From an uncultured Oceanospirillaceae bacterium (GTDB lineage: Bacteria; Pseudomonadota; Gammaproteobacteria; Pseudomonadales; Oceanobacteraceae): 56,015 nt of DNA. The translations under genes were made by a program, and so were the position numbers. Shown in pieces: positions 34,613 through 42,824 of the stretch (its first letter is position 1; every line of letters starts with the position of its first letter). Under the pieces are notes generated by a model. The model was not told where the DNA came from and did not search any database. It saw only the letters and a list, made by a program, of their open reading frames with translations. The stretch is taken from NCBI GenBank assembly GCA_937974825.1, contig CALJVD010000101.1, positions 1 to 56,015 of the forward strand, read 5' to 3'.

Positions 34613-34633
34613 GATAAATTATAAGAAAAACAT

Positions 34634-35512
34634 TTATTTCAAAATAGAAATACGACCAGCTACGTGGGTTTTATCCCCTTTTAGGTTGCGTAATTCAAAC
34701 TCTGTCGAGCAAGCTTCATCGTTTGAAAACTCGTTCCAGTGAAGCTCTACCTGACTTGGTAAGAATACGGGTAACTTAAAGTCTGTCGTTAGTTCGATTT
34801 TATCACTTGGTAATAAAGGTACTAAGGTTGCAGCGGAACGCGCCTTACTCCACATGCCGTGAGCAATGTGTTGTTTAAAACCAAATAACTTAGCCGTTAC
34901 ACTAAATAAGTGAATAGGGTTTGAGTCGCCAGATACGCGAGCGTAACGACGACCTAAGTTAGCCGCTAAGTTCCAACGCTCTTTTATACTGTATACTGCG
35001 GGTTCTGGGCGTGGGCGGTTATCTTTTGGTTTTTTCGTAGCTTTGCGTGCAAGGTTGGTACTGGTAGACTCCCATAGCAACTCGCCGGCGCTGGTTATTT
35101 CAGTACGAATATCAAACTCAAAGCCTTTATCAGTGCTTTGAGCATTAGTGAAAGAGCAACAAATATCGAGTTTATCTTGTAAACTAATGGCTCGATGCTG
35201 AATAACCGTATTGCGAATATGGACAAGCCCCATCAGTGCGAGTGGGAAGTCCTTATGTAGCATTAATTCCATGTGTAATGGAAACGCTAAAATATGTGGA
35301 TAGGTGAGTGGTAAGCTGTTGTTGTTGGTTTCAAAACCACACACTTTTGCATAGGCAGCCACATCTTTAGGGTTGGTATAGACGCCTGTGCGCCAAGCTT
35401 GAATATTGGGTAATTTATCACGTTCACCCTTGCTATTTTTTGAAAGTAATGCACGAGTGTATTGACTTAAAAGACTTGGTTTGTCTTGGAAATGAAGACG
35501 TTGGGCTGTCAT
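34634..35512 (-). CDS. MaoC-like hotdog-fold dehydratase/hydratase
   Basis: The 292-residue protein ends with a MaoC-type domain: RRYARVSGDSNPIHLFSVTA, then LFGFKQHIAHGMW, where the Asp and His of SGDxNPIH are the catalytic hydratase pair. The N-terminal half resembles a second, degenerate hotdog repeat. Such proteins hydrate or dehydrate enoyl-CoA-type thioesters in fatty acid or polyester metabolism in the cytoplasm. It lies between two AraC genes and is divergent from the one at 35681, which could control it. The substrate is unknown. Confidence 0.85.
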   Translation of the reverse strand: MTAQRLHFQDKPSLLSQYTRALLSKNSKGERDKLPNIQAWRTGVYTNPKDVAAYAKVCGFETNNNSLPLTYPHILAFPLHMELMLHKDFPLALMGLVHIRNTVIQHRAISLQDKLDICCSFTNAQSTDKGFEFDIRTEITSAGELLWESTSTNLARKATKKPKDNRPRPEPAVYSIKERWNLAANLGRRYARVSGDSNPIHLFSVTAKLFGFKQHIAHGMWSKARSAATLVPLLPSDKIELTTDFKLPVFLPSQVELHWNEFSNDEACSTEFELRNLKGDKTHVAGRISILK

Positions 35513-35680
35513 GTTGCTCTGCCTAGTAATAAATATTTAATGACTCTTAACAGTATAGATCAATAAGAGAATTAGCCATTGGCATTGGCAGACAACTTAA
35601 ACTGTCAGAAAAGCCAACTTGTATGAGCCAATAAAAAAAGAAACGTTAGAACGTTGAATCAATAGGAATAATAGACACTT

Positions 35681-36703
35681 ATGTTAGGTAAAATGACTGA
35701 GCTACGCGATTCAAGCGTGATGTTACAGCTTGCATACCAAGCCATGCTTAACATGGATATTGACGTTAATAAGGTATTATCGCAGATAGGTGCAACACCA
35801 GAGCTATTAGAAGACCGAAACGCACGTACTCCTCATGAAGCTCAGTTACTGTTTTGGCGAGTAATGGAAGAGGTTAGCGAAGACCCAGATATTGGCCTGC
35901 ATTTAGGCGAGCATATGCCTGTCTATAAAGGGCAGGTGTTACAGTATTTGTTTTTATCTTCACCTACCTTTGGCGAAGGTCTTAATCGTGCTCTTAATTA
36001 TCAGCGTTTACTGAGTGATGCATCGGTTGCCAGCTTAGATCAAAGCGATGATCAAGCGTATATAGTCGTTGATACTTCCAGTAAGCGAGTCATTAGTCTG
36101 CGCCATCTAAATGAAAGCTTATGCTTAGGCATGATTCGCTTTTTTAACTATGTTACCGACAACAACTTTGCACCGACACGCATTTGTTTTAAGCATGAAA
36201 AACCTAATGATGTGACCGAGCATCAACGAATTTTTGGTTGTGAAGTTTTATTTAGCCAAGACGAAAATCGTATATATTTTGATCCGAAGCTTTTAGATCA
36301 TCCTTCATTACACGCCGAACCCGAGCTTTTACAGCTGCATGAAAAACTTGCCAGTGAACGCGTGGCCAAGCTTGAAAGGCAAGATATTGTTAGCCGTGTG
36401 TATAAAGTGTTAGGCGAAGTGTTAGAGACGGGGCAAGTGAGCCTTGATGATGTGGCTAGTCGTCTAGGGATCAAAGCACGTACGTTACGCACACGTTTAT
36501 CCGAGGCCGATACAAACTTCAACCAAGTACTTGCTGATTACCGCTGTAATCTTGCTAAGCGTTTGCTGGCAAGAACCGATGAAAGTATCGATGAAATTGT
36601 TTATTTGACTGGATTTTCAGAGCCGAGCACTTTTTATAGAGCCTTTAAGCGCTGGACAGGACAAACGCCTGTTGAATATCGAAATCAAAAGCGAAGCGAC
36701 TAA
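35681..36703 (+). CDS. AraC-family transcriptional regulator with N-terminal sensor domain
   Basis: The 340-residue protein has the arabinose-binding-type sensor domain (VLSQIGATPELLEDRNARTPHEAQLLFWR, DIGLHLGEHMP) found in OruR/ArgR-like AraC proteins, and a C-terminal DNA-binding domain (about 245-338: VASRLGIKARTLRTRLSEAD, then SIDEIVYLTGFSEPSTFYRAFKRWTGQTPVEYR). The second Met at 35693 is an alternative start. It is divergent from the MaoC-like gene across 168 bases, a common regulator-target layout. The small glutaredoxin-like gene follows 18 bases later. Confidence 0.92.
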   Translation: MLGKMTELRDSSVMLQLAYQAMLNMDIDVNKVLSQIGATPELLEDRNARTPHEAQLLFWRVMEEVSEDPDIGLHLGEHMPVYKGQVLQYLFLSSPTFGEGLNRALNYQRLLSDASVASLDQSDDQAYIVVDTSSKRVISLRHLNESLCLGMIRFFNYVTDNNFAPTRICFKHEKPNDVTEHQRIFGCEVLFSQDENRIYFDPKLLDHPSLHAEPELLQLHEKLASERVAKLERQDIVSRVYKVLGEVLETGQVSLDDVASRLGIKARTLRTRLSEADTNFNQVLADYRCNLAKRLLARTDESIDEIVYLTGFSEPSTFYRAFKRWTGQTPVEYRNQKRSD

Positions 36704-36721
36704 GTTTGGTAGGAGATTGGT

Positions 36722-36979
36722 GTGGCATTAGTGTTATTAGGTACAGAAGCCTGTCATCTATGTGATGAAGCTCAAGCCTTGTTATTACAGTTTCAAGGTG
36801 TGCTGACAGAAGATGTATTTGTTGAAGACATCGCTGAAAGTGAAGCACAGGTTGAGCGTTATGGCGTTAGAATTCCAGTTTTAGTACATGAAAAGTCTGG
36901 CAGTGAGTTAGATTGGCCGTTCGATTTGCTACAATTAGAACAATGGCTAACTAAACATCAGTGTCTCAGAGCACTTTGA
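36722..36979 (+). CDS. Small glutaredoxin-like protein (thioredoxin fold)
   Basis: This 85-residue protein has a CxxC redox site (Cys11 and Cys14 in GTEACHLCDEA) near its start and the cis-Pro region YGVRIPVLVHE, the pattern of the DUF836/glutaredoxin-like family. It should be a cytoplasmic thiol-disulfide protein, partner unknown. It starts with GTG at 36722, supported by GGAG eight bases upstream. It may be cotranscribed with the AraC gene and with the lipoprotein gene 20 bases on. Confidence 0.88.
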   Translation: MALVLLGTEACHLCDEAQALLLQFQGVLTEDVFVEDIAESEAQVERYGVRIPVLVHEKSGSELDWPFDLLQLEQWLTKHQCLRAL

Positions 36980-36999
36980 TTATTTCTTAAGGATTTATT

Positions 37000-37704
37000 A
37001 TGCGGATATTAGCGCTATTTATGGCTTCGGCATTCTTATTAGGGTGTAGTTCAACTCCATTATCTCCAAAAGGAGAAGCAGTCTATTACGCACTTGAGAC
37101 AGATACCCTGTTACGCACTTGGGAAGAGTCTTGTAAAGAAGTTAACCTCGATGTGAAGCAAAAAGCCTTATTAACCAGACAAAACTGGTGGCAGCGTAAT
37201 GGTACCTTTGTCGAGGCGGCAGACTTCGGTTTAGCGTATGACATGATTCAAATCAGTGGCGATCGTCCTGAAACTGGCGCGCGTTTAGCGTTAGCAGTTA
37301 CCTGGGATATTGTTGAAAATGCGGACCAAACAGTCGAAAAACAACTGGCAAAAGGTGATGCCGCGGCAACTTGTGCCGAGGTGATGGAGTCTTTCAGCAA
37401 AGGAAATTATGACTTAAACCGTAATAAGGTACATTACAACCAACTCGTAGAGCTACAGGGGCTTAAACAGGCTAAGTCGAGCGACTTAAAACTAAAGCAA
37501 GCCAGCGTTGAAAAAATTAGTCAGAAAGAATTTGGACGTTCTTACTATGTGGTTGAAAAAATAGCCGCTAAGCAAGGTTGTGATAGTGCTAAGGTTCAGT
37601 TAATTAAGAATAACTGGCCCTCTGAGCTTTATGACTTAACCTGCCCCAATAATACTCATAACTATGTGCAGTGTGAGTGGGGACGTTGTCGATTAATAGA
37701 ATAG
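37000..37704 (+). CDS. Lipoprotein of unknown function
   Basis: The 234-residue protein has a lipobox (ASAFLLGCSS) that puts the lipid-bearing Cys near residue 16; Ser at +2 predicts outer-membrane sorting. I do not recognise the family. The mature part seems mainly helical, with a Lys/Gln-rich middle (about 140-180) and six further Cys: one near residue 44, one near 126 (ATCAEVM) and four at the C terminus (KQGCDSAK, DLTCPNN, VQCEWGRC). The even number would suit disulfide bonds in the periplasm. AAGGA lies seven bases before the ATG. A strong terminator follows. Confidence 0.7.
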   Translation: MRILALFMASAFLLGCSSTPLSPKGEAVYYALETDTLLRTWEESCKEVNLDVKQKALLTRQNWWQRNGTFVEAADFGLAYDMIQISGDRPETGARLALAVTWDIVENADQTVEKQLAKGDAAATCAEVMESFSKGNYDLNRNKVHYNQLVELQGLKQAKSSDLKLKQASVEKISQKEFGRSYYVVEKIAAKQGCDSAKVQLIKNNWPSELYDLTCPNNTHNYVQCEWGRCRLIE

Positions 37705-37708
37705 TAAA

Positions 37709-37736
37709 AAAATAGCCAGCATCTGCTGGCTATTTT
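37709..37736. terminator. Bidirectional terminator between the lipoprotein gene and comEA-like gene
   Basis: AAAATAGCCAGCA (37709-37721) pairs with TGCTGGCTATTTT (37724-37736), with TGTTTT after it on the plus strand and a T run on the minus strand. It lies between two convergent genes. Confidence 0.93.
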
Positions 37737-37739
37737 GTT

Positions 37740-38006
37740 TTACTCTAAGGTTAACTTTTCTTTGTTTTTCTTAATGGTGGATGGGCCAATGCCTTTCACC
37801 ATAGTTAGCTCCTCAACACTTTTAAACTCACCAATTTGTTTTCGATACTCAACGATGGCTTGTGCTTTAGCAGGGCCAACTCCATTAAGGGATGAAAACT
37901 CTTCGACGGTTGCTGTGTTGATATTAATTTTAACCGGCTCCATAGCGCCAGCCATTAGGCTAAAAGAAATACAAAGAACGGTTAATAGATATTTTGCTAT
38001 ACGCAT
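37740..38006 (-). CDS. comEA: ComEA-like secreted helix-hairpin-helix DNA-binding protein
   Basis: The 88-residue protein has a signal peptide (to about residue 21, LMAGAME) and then two helix-hairpin-helix units: ININTATVEEFSSLNGVGPAKAQAIVEYR and the second with MVKGIGPSTIKKNKEKL. Single-domain proteins of this kind bind double-stranded DNA in the periplasm and pull it in during natural transformation; some relatives have other roles. It is a single gene, convergent with the lipoprotein gene. Its ribosome binding site AAGGAG lies inside a perfect 10-base hairpin just before the ATG (see that entry), which suggests control of translation. Confidence 0.87.
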   Translation of the reverse strand: MRIAKYLLTVLCISFSLMAGAMEPVKININTATVEEFSSLNGVGPAKAQAIVEYRKQIGEFKSVEELTMVKGIGPSTIKKNKEKLTLE

Positions 38007-38008
38007 AA

Positions 38009-38035
38009 AAAACTCCTTTTGGTTGAAGGAGTTTT
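38009..38035 (-). promoter_or_regulatory. Hairpin that hides the comEA ribosome binding site
   Basis: In the minus-strand transcript AAAACTCCTT pairs perfectly with AAGGAGTTTT across a seven-base loop (CAACCAA). The right arm holds the whole ribosome binding site AAGGAG, and the ATG follows the stem by two bases. This could block initiation until the stem melts (RNA thermometer, trans-acting RNA or protein). The right arm also ends in six T, so it could instead work as a terminator or attenuator. Confidence 0.6.
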
Positions 38036-38070
38036 AAATTAGCAAAACAGGAAAATTAACCTATCCGCAA

Positions 38071-38115
38071 AAATCATCATTTTTCTAGTCGTATGTCTAG
38101 AAAAATGAATGATTT
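38071..38115 (-). terminator. Stem-loop after topA
   Basis: AAATCATCATTTTTCTAG (38071-38088) and CTAGAAAAATGAATGATTT (38097-38115) pair with one bulged base around eight bases. On the minus strand it starts 17 bases after the topA stop and is followed by TT. It is a plausible, AT-rich topA terminator. Confidence 0.6.
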
Positions 38116-38132
38116 AAGGTATGGATAAAGTA

Positions 38133-40772
38133 TTACTTCTTACTGCCTTTTTCTTTGGCTACCCATTTGCCATTAACGTAAAAAGCAGACCAGCCAGTGG
38201 CTTTTCCGTCTTTTTCGCTGGCAACATATTGTTCTTTCGTTTTACGACTATAACGAATGGTCGTTGGGTTGCCTTCAGGGTCTTTTGCCGGCGCGTCTAA
38301 CAGGTAGTGATACTTTTCAGGAATCTGACTCTTATAAGGAATCAGCTCTGCTACTTGTGGAGTACGCGTTTCACGTTTACGTGGAAACTGACTAGCCGCT
38401 AAGAACAGACCGGCAGCGCCATCACGCAATACGTAGGTGTCATCAACCTTCTGACACTTTAAGTCTGGCATTGGAACAGGATCCATCTTGGGTGGCGCTG
38501 CTTCACCATTTTTAAGCAGTTTACGAGTGTTTTTACATTCGGTATTGGTGCAACCGAAATACTTACCAAAGCGGCCAGATTTAAGCTGCATCTCGCTGCC
38601 GCACTTGTCACATTCAAGAGTTGGGCCGTCGTAGCCTTTAATTTTGAATGTGCCTTTCTCAATTTCGTAACCAGCACAGTCTGGGTTGTTACCACAGATA
38701 TGAATTTTACGTTGCTCATCTAATAGATAGCTTTCCATGGCTGCATCACATAATTTGCAGCGGCGCTTATCTAGTAATAAGCGGCTTTCAGTGTCTTCGT
38801 CATAAACGGTGCTGACGGCCTCATCACCTGAGGTTAAATTGAGTGTTTGTGTACAGCGCTCTTTAGGCGGCAGTGAATAGCCTGAGCAACCTAAGAATAC
38901 ACCAGTAGAACCGTTACGAATTTGCATTGGTCGGCTACAAGTCGGGCAGGCAATGTCTTCAGTAGTGACCGCATTATTTGGACGCATGCCGTTGTCGCCA
39001 CTGGCGATTTCAAGCTTTTCTTGGAAATCTTGGTAAAACTCATCCAGTACTTGTGTCCAGTTAATATCGCCTTCGGCAATATCGTCGAGCTTTTCTTCCA
39101 TACTGGCAGTAAAGCCAAAGTCCATAAGTTCAGAGAAGTTCTCAACTAAGCGACTGGTGACAATATCCCCCATTTTTTCAGCGTAGAAACGACGGTTTTT
39201 GAGGCTGACATAACCACGGTCTTGAATGGTGGAAATAATTGATGCGTAGGTAGAAGGGCGACCAATTCCTTGTTTTTCCAGCTCTTTTACTAAGGCCGCT
39301 TCAGAATAACGAGGCGCAGGTTTAGTGAAGTGCTGTTTAGGGTCTAATTTTTGTAGGTTTAATCCATCGCCTTCTTTTACATCAGGTAGCAAGACATCTT
39401 CATCGTTCTTACCTTGTACGGGCAATGCTTTTAAGTGACCATCAAAACGCATGATACGACCACGCGTTCTTAATTCAAATTCGCCGGCTTGTACCAAGAT
39501 ACTTGTACTGGTGAATTCGGCGTCGGTCATCTGACAGGCAACAAAGCGACGCCAGATTAAATCGTATAAACGTTGGGCGTCGGGCTCGATATTCTTTAAG
39601 TCGTTGGCACGAATGTTTACGTCAGAGGGGCGGATTGCTTCGTGCGCCTCTTGAGCGCCTTCTTTGCTGCTGTATAGACGCGGTTCTTTGGGTAAATATT
39701 TCTGACCCATCTGATCGCCAATATATTCACGAACCGAATCTAGCGCTTCTTGGCCTAGGTTGGTCGAGTCGGTACGCATATAAGTAATATAACCGGCTTC
39801 ATACAAGCGCTGCGCTAGAGTCATGGTTTTCTTAACGCTGAAACTTAAACGTGAACTGGCCGCTTGTTGTAGAGTTGATGTAATAAAAGGTGCTGCAGGT
39901 TTTGAGCGTGTAGGTTTGTCTTCACGCTTGCTTACTGTAAAGGTTTGGCCTTTTAAAGTATCTAAAAAGGACTGAGTTTCTTTTTCACTGGTCGGGCGGA
40001 ATTCCTTACCTTGGTGGCGCGTCACTTGTAAGCGTAAGGCGTCAGCAGCAGTCTGGGTTTCGGTGTTGGCAAAAACTTCCCAGTACTCTTCAGGAATAAA
40101 CGCACGAATTTCACGCTCGCGTTCAACAATTAAGCGAACAGCAACCGATTGCACACGGCCAGCTGACAGGCCACGGGCAACTTTGCTCCACAATAAAGGA
40201 GACAGCATAAAGCCTACGACACGGTCTAAAAAGCGGCGGGCTTGTTGAGCGTTAACTCGATTCATATCGAGTTCAGAGGGGTTTTCAAACGCTTGTTGAA
40301 TGGCTTTTTTAGTGATTTCGTTAAACACAACGCGACGGTAGTTTTTGTCTTTATCGCCAATAATTTCCCGCAGGTGCCATGCAATGGCTTCCCCTTCGCG
40401 GTCCAAGTCCGTTGCGAGATAGATTTGGTCAGCGTCTTTCGCTAAGCGTTGGAGTTCTTCAACAACTTTTTCTTTGCCCGGTAGAATTTGATATTCAGCT
40501 TCCCAGTTATTTTCTGGGTCGACACCCATGCGAGCAATCAGTTGTTGCTTTGCCTTTTTCTTTTTGTGAATGGCCTTTTCTTCAGGCGACATTTTGCGTG
40601 TAAGAGCGGCTTGTTTAGCACGCTCTTTTGGGTCGCTGGTTTTTGCTGACCCAGAAACAGGTAAGTCACGCACATGACCAACACTGGACTTAACAATATA
40701 ATTGCTGCCCAAGTATTTGTTTATGGTTTTAGCCTTGGCTGGCGATTCCACAATAACCAGTGATTTACCCAT
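38133..40772 (-). CDS. topA: DNA topoisomerase I
   Basis: TopA relaxes negative supercoils by single-strand passage. The TOPRIM motif TDLDREGEAI is at 121-130, the catalytic Tyr331 in GYITYMRTDSTN, and the C terminus carries three Cys4 zinc ribbons (CPTCSRPMQ, CKLCDAAME, CDKCGSEMQ and their partner cysteines) before a basic tail. I chose the ATG at 40772 (MGKSLVIVESPAKAKTI, the conserved start; 879 residues) over the longer frame from 40826. Only a distant AAGGT precedes it. Confidence 0.97.
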   Translation of the reverse strand: MGKSLVIVESPAKAKTINKYLGSNYIVKSSVGHVRDLPVSGSAKTSDPKERAKQAALTRKMSPEEKAIHKKKKAKQQLIARMGVDPENNWEAEYQILPGKEKVVEELQRLAKDADQIYLATDLDREGEAIAWHLREIIGDKDKNYRRVVFNEITKKAIQQAFENPSELDMNRVNAQQARRFLDRVVGFMLSPLLWSKVARGLSAGRVQSVAVRLIVEREREIRAFIPEEYWEVFANTETQTAADALRLQVTRHQGKEFRPTSEKETQSFLDTLKGQTFTVSKREDKPTRSKPAAPFITSTLQQAASSRLSFSVKKTMTLAQRLYEAGYITYMRTDSTNLGQEALDSVREYIGDQMGQKYLPKEPRLYSSKEGAQEAHEAIRPSDVNIRANDLKNIEPDAQRLYDLIWRRFVACQMTDAEFTSTSILVQAGEFELRTRGRIMRFDGHLKALPVQGKNDEDVLLPDVKEGDGLNLQKLDPKQHFTKPAPRYSEAALVKELEKQGIGRPSTYASIISTIQDRGYVSLKNRRFYAEKMGDIVTSRLVENFSELMDFGFTASMEEKLDDIAEGDINWTQVLDEFYQDFQEKLEIASGDNGMRPNNAVTTEDIACPTCSRPMQIRNGSTGVFLGCSGYSLPPKERCTQTLNLTSGDEAVSTVYDEDTESRLLLDKRRCKLCDAAMESYLLDEQRKIHICGNNPDCAGYEIEKGTFKIKGYDGPTLECDKCGSEMQLKSGRFGKYFGCTNTECKNTRKLLKNGEAAPPKMDPVPMPDLKCQKVDDTYVLRDGAAGLFLAASQFPRKRETRTPQVAELIPYKSQIPEKYHYLLDAPAKDPEGNPTTIRYSRKTKEQYVASEKDGKATGWSAFYVNGKWVAKEKGSKK

Positions 40773-40988
40773 AAGAATTCGTATTACCTTAAATTTGTTA
40801 AAACTTAGTACCGCTAAACGCGGCACTTTATAGGTGGAGTAGAGAGTGCGGTCAAGCCTTACTACCGTTAACCCTATAAAAACTCAAGTTATATAAAAAA
40901 ATAATTGCTAGTTTCACTCTTTAGTTTTCTCTTTAGAATGCTAAATACAATCCAAATAAACCGTTTTATAAACAGTGAAATTAGCTGA

Positions 40989-41876
40989 ATGTTCAAAAAA
41001 TTGCTAAATAGCTTGCCACATTGGTCTGAGTATTGTCACCCTTTGCCTGCTTTATCGACTGAAAATAGAGCGGTTGATATTTTAAGGCTCGATCAGTTGG
41101 ATGAAAAAATATCGGGTAATAAGCCTTTAAAACTTATTGGTTGGTTCCAGCATTTTCAGTCACAAGCTAAGCCTAATCTTTTAAGTTTTGGTGGTGTTTA
41201 TTCTAATCATCTACACGCCTTAGCTCAGGCTGCTTACGAGTTTGCAATCCCTACTATTTTTATAGTGCGGGGATGGCCAGAGCAACCGTTAACTCCCACA
41301 CTTCTAGACTGCCAAGCACTGGGCGCCAACCTTGTCTTTGCAGACCGGAAAACCTACGCGCAGCGCTACGATAAAAATTGGTTAGATAAACTGTCAGAGC
41401 AATATGACGCTTTAGTGATTCCTGAGGGAGGCGCTGGAGAGTTCGGGGAGCAGGGTTGTCAGACTCTTGCGCCATTTGTCGGTGACTATGATGAAGTTTG
41501 GCTGGCTGCTGGGACAGGAACGACAGCTCTAGGGTTGGCTAAAGGATTATCCTCACTTAAGGCAAAGACAAAGTTGTTTGCGGTTAATGCTGTTGCAGAT
41601 CAGGGAGAGTTAGCTCGGTATTGGGCAGAGAGAATGCCAAGCAATGTTACTTGGGAGTTAATAGATAATGCACACTTAGGTGGGTTTGCTAAGTGTCCTC
41701 CAGAGTTAATTGAACTGATCGAGCGTTACCAGCATATGGGCTTACCCTTAGATCCAGTTTATACCGCTAAACTACTTTGGGCTTATGAGCAAAAAGCATT
41801 GACTCAACGAGCACGGGTGTTGTTAATCCATACAGGCGGCTTACAAGGGCAACGTGGATTGAAACAAGCCTTTTAA
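40989..41876 (+). CDS. PLP-dependent ACC deaminase/D-cysteine desulfhydrase family protein
   Basis: The 295-residue protein is a fold-type II PLP enzyme. The PLP Lys lies in EKISGNKPLKL, followed by the substrate loop LLSFGGVYSNHLHALA and the phosphate-binding loop LAAGTGTTALGLAKG. The family includes D-cysteine desulfhydrase and ACC deaminase; ACC deaminase needs extra residues I cannot confirm, so D-cysteine or a related sulfur amino acid is the more cautious guess. It lies 55 bases before nadK in the same direction and is divergent from topA. Confidence 0.85.
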   Translation: MFKKLLNSLPHWSEYCHPLPALSTENRAVDILRLDQLDEKISGNKPLKLIGWFQHFQSQAKPNLLSFGGVYSNHLHALAQAAYEFAIPTIFIVRGWPEQPLTPTLLDCQALGANLVFADRKTYAQRYDKNWLDKLSEQYDALVIPEGGAGEFGEQGCQTLAPFVGDYDEVWLAAGTGTTALGLAKGLSSLKAKTKLFAVNAVADQGELARYWAERMPSNVTWELIDNAHLGGFAKCPPELIELIERYQHMGLPLDPVYTAKLLWAYEQKALTQRARVLLIHTGGLQGQRGLKQAF

Positions 41877-41931
41877 GCTCAGCTATGTTATAAACAAGAC
41901 TTTTAAAAGCACACAAACTCAGGCTGAAAGA

Positions 41932-42807
41932 ATGGAAGTATTCCGCAATATAGGCATTATTGGCCGACTTAATAGTAATAAAGTAATTGATACCATCAAG
42001 CGCTTGTCAAAGTATCTGCAAGAAGAGGGGTATCACGTCATCTTAGATGAATCTATTGCAGAGGTAATGCCTGGTCACAGCATGCAAGTATCGCACACTA
42101 ATTTATTGGGTGAGATATGCGACATGGTTATTGTAATTGGCGGTGATGGTAGCTTGTTAGGTGCCGCACGAGCATTGGCGAAATATAATACACCTGTCTT
42201 AGGTATTAACCGTGGGCGTTTAGGGTTTTTAACCGATATTAGCCCTGACGATACTATGTTAGACGCCGTTCAAGATGTTTTAGACGGTGAATATGTAACA
42301 GAAATGCGCTTCTTGTTAGATGCAGAGATTAAGCGTGATGGCATTCCAATCGCTACCGCCTCAGCCTTAAATGATGTGGTATTACACCCAGGTAAAGCTA
42401 CCCGTATGATTAGCTTCAACTTGTGGATTGAAGGCCAGCATGTATATAACCAACGATCAGACGGCTTAATCGTAGCAACTCCAACAGGATCAACGGCTTA
42501 CGCGTTGTCAGCCGGTGGTCCTATTATGCATCCTAAATTAGATGCAATAGTGTTAGTGCCTATGTTTCCGCATACGCTTTCGAGCCGTCCTATCGTTGTA
42601 GACGGTAAGAGCGAAGTTAAAATTGAAGTCGATCCAGACTTATCAATTTATCCAACCATCAGTTGTGATGGTCAAACGGATATCCCTTGTGCGCCCGGTG
42701 ACACTATTACAATTCGTAAAAAAGCTCACAAACTTAAGTTGATTCATCCGAAAGGACACAACTTTTATGAGATTTGCCGTACTAAACTAGGCTGGAGCAG
42801 CCAATAG
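41932..42807 (+). CDS. nadK: NAD kinase
   Basis: NadK makes NADP from NAD and ATP. The 291-residue protein has the GGDG motif at 70-73 (VIVIGGDGSLLGAARA), NRGRLGFLTD, and the conserved TPTGSTAYALSAGGPI. The neighbouring metallophosphoesterase starts 17 bases after the stop, which opens a tight plus-strand run through to pepN. Confidence 0.98.
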   Translation: MEVFRNIGIIGRLNSNKVIDTIKRLSKYLQEEGYHVILDESIAEVMPGHSMQVSHTNLLGEICDMVIVIGGDGSLLGAARALAKYNTPVLGINRGRLGFLTDISPDDTMLDAVQDVLDGEYVTEMRFLLDAEIKRDGIPIATASALNDVVLHPGKATRMISFNLWIEGQHVYNQRSDGLIVATPTGSTAYALSAGGPIMHPKLDAIVLVPMFPHTLSSRPIVVDGKSEVKIEVDPDLSIYPTISCDGQTDIPCAPGDTITIRKKAHKLKLIHPKGHNFYEICRTKLGWSSQ

Positions 42808-42824
42808 GGGGCAGGGGAGTAACT

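Larger units (their letters stand above)
34221..34633. promoter_or_regulatory. 413-base intergenic region with operator-like repeats
   Basis: I see no gene in this AT-rich stretch between two minus-strand genes. It holds an imperfect inverted repeat upstream of the AraC gene and a perfect 14-base inverted repeat near the MaoC-like stop codon (separate entries). A further TTATATACAAA (34374-34384) echoes the TGTATA/TATACA units. The region is likely the promoter and control region of the AraC gene. Confidence 0.45.

Noticed and set aside
38459..39145. Minus-strand frames of 84-86 residues within topA
   Set aside because: They lie in another frame inside a clear topA coding sequence and show no family signal.
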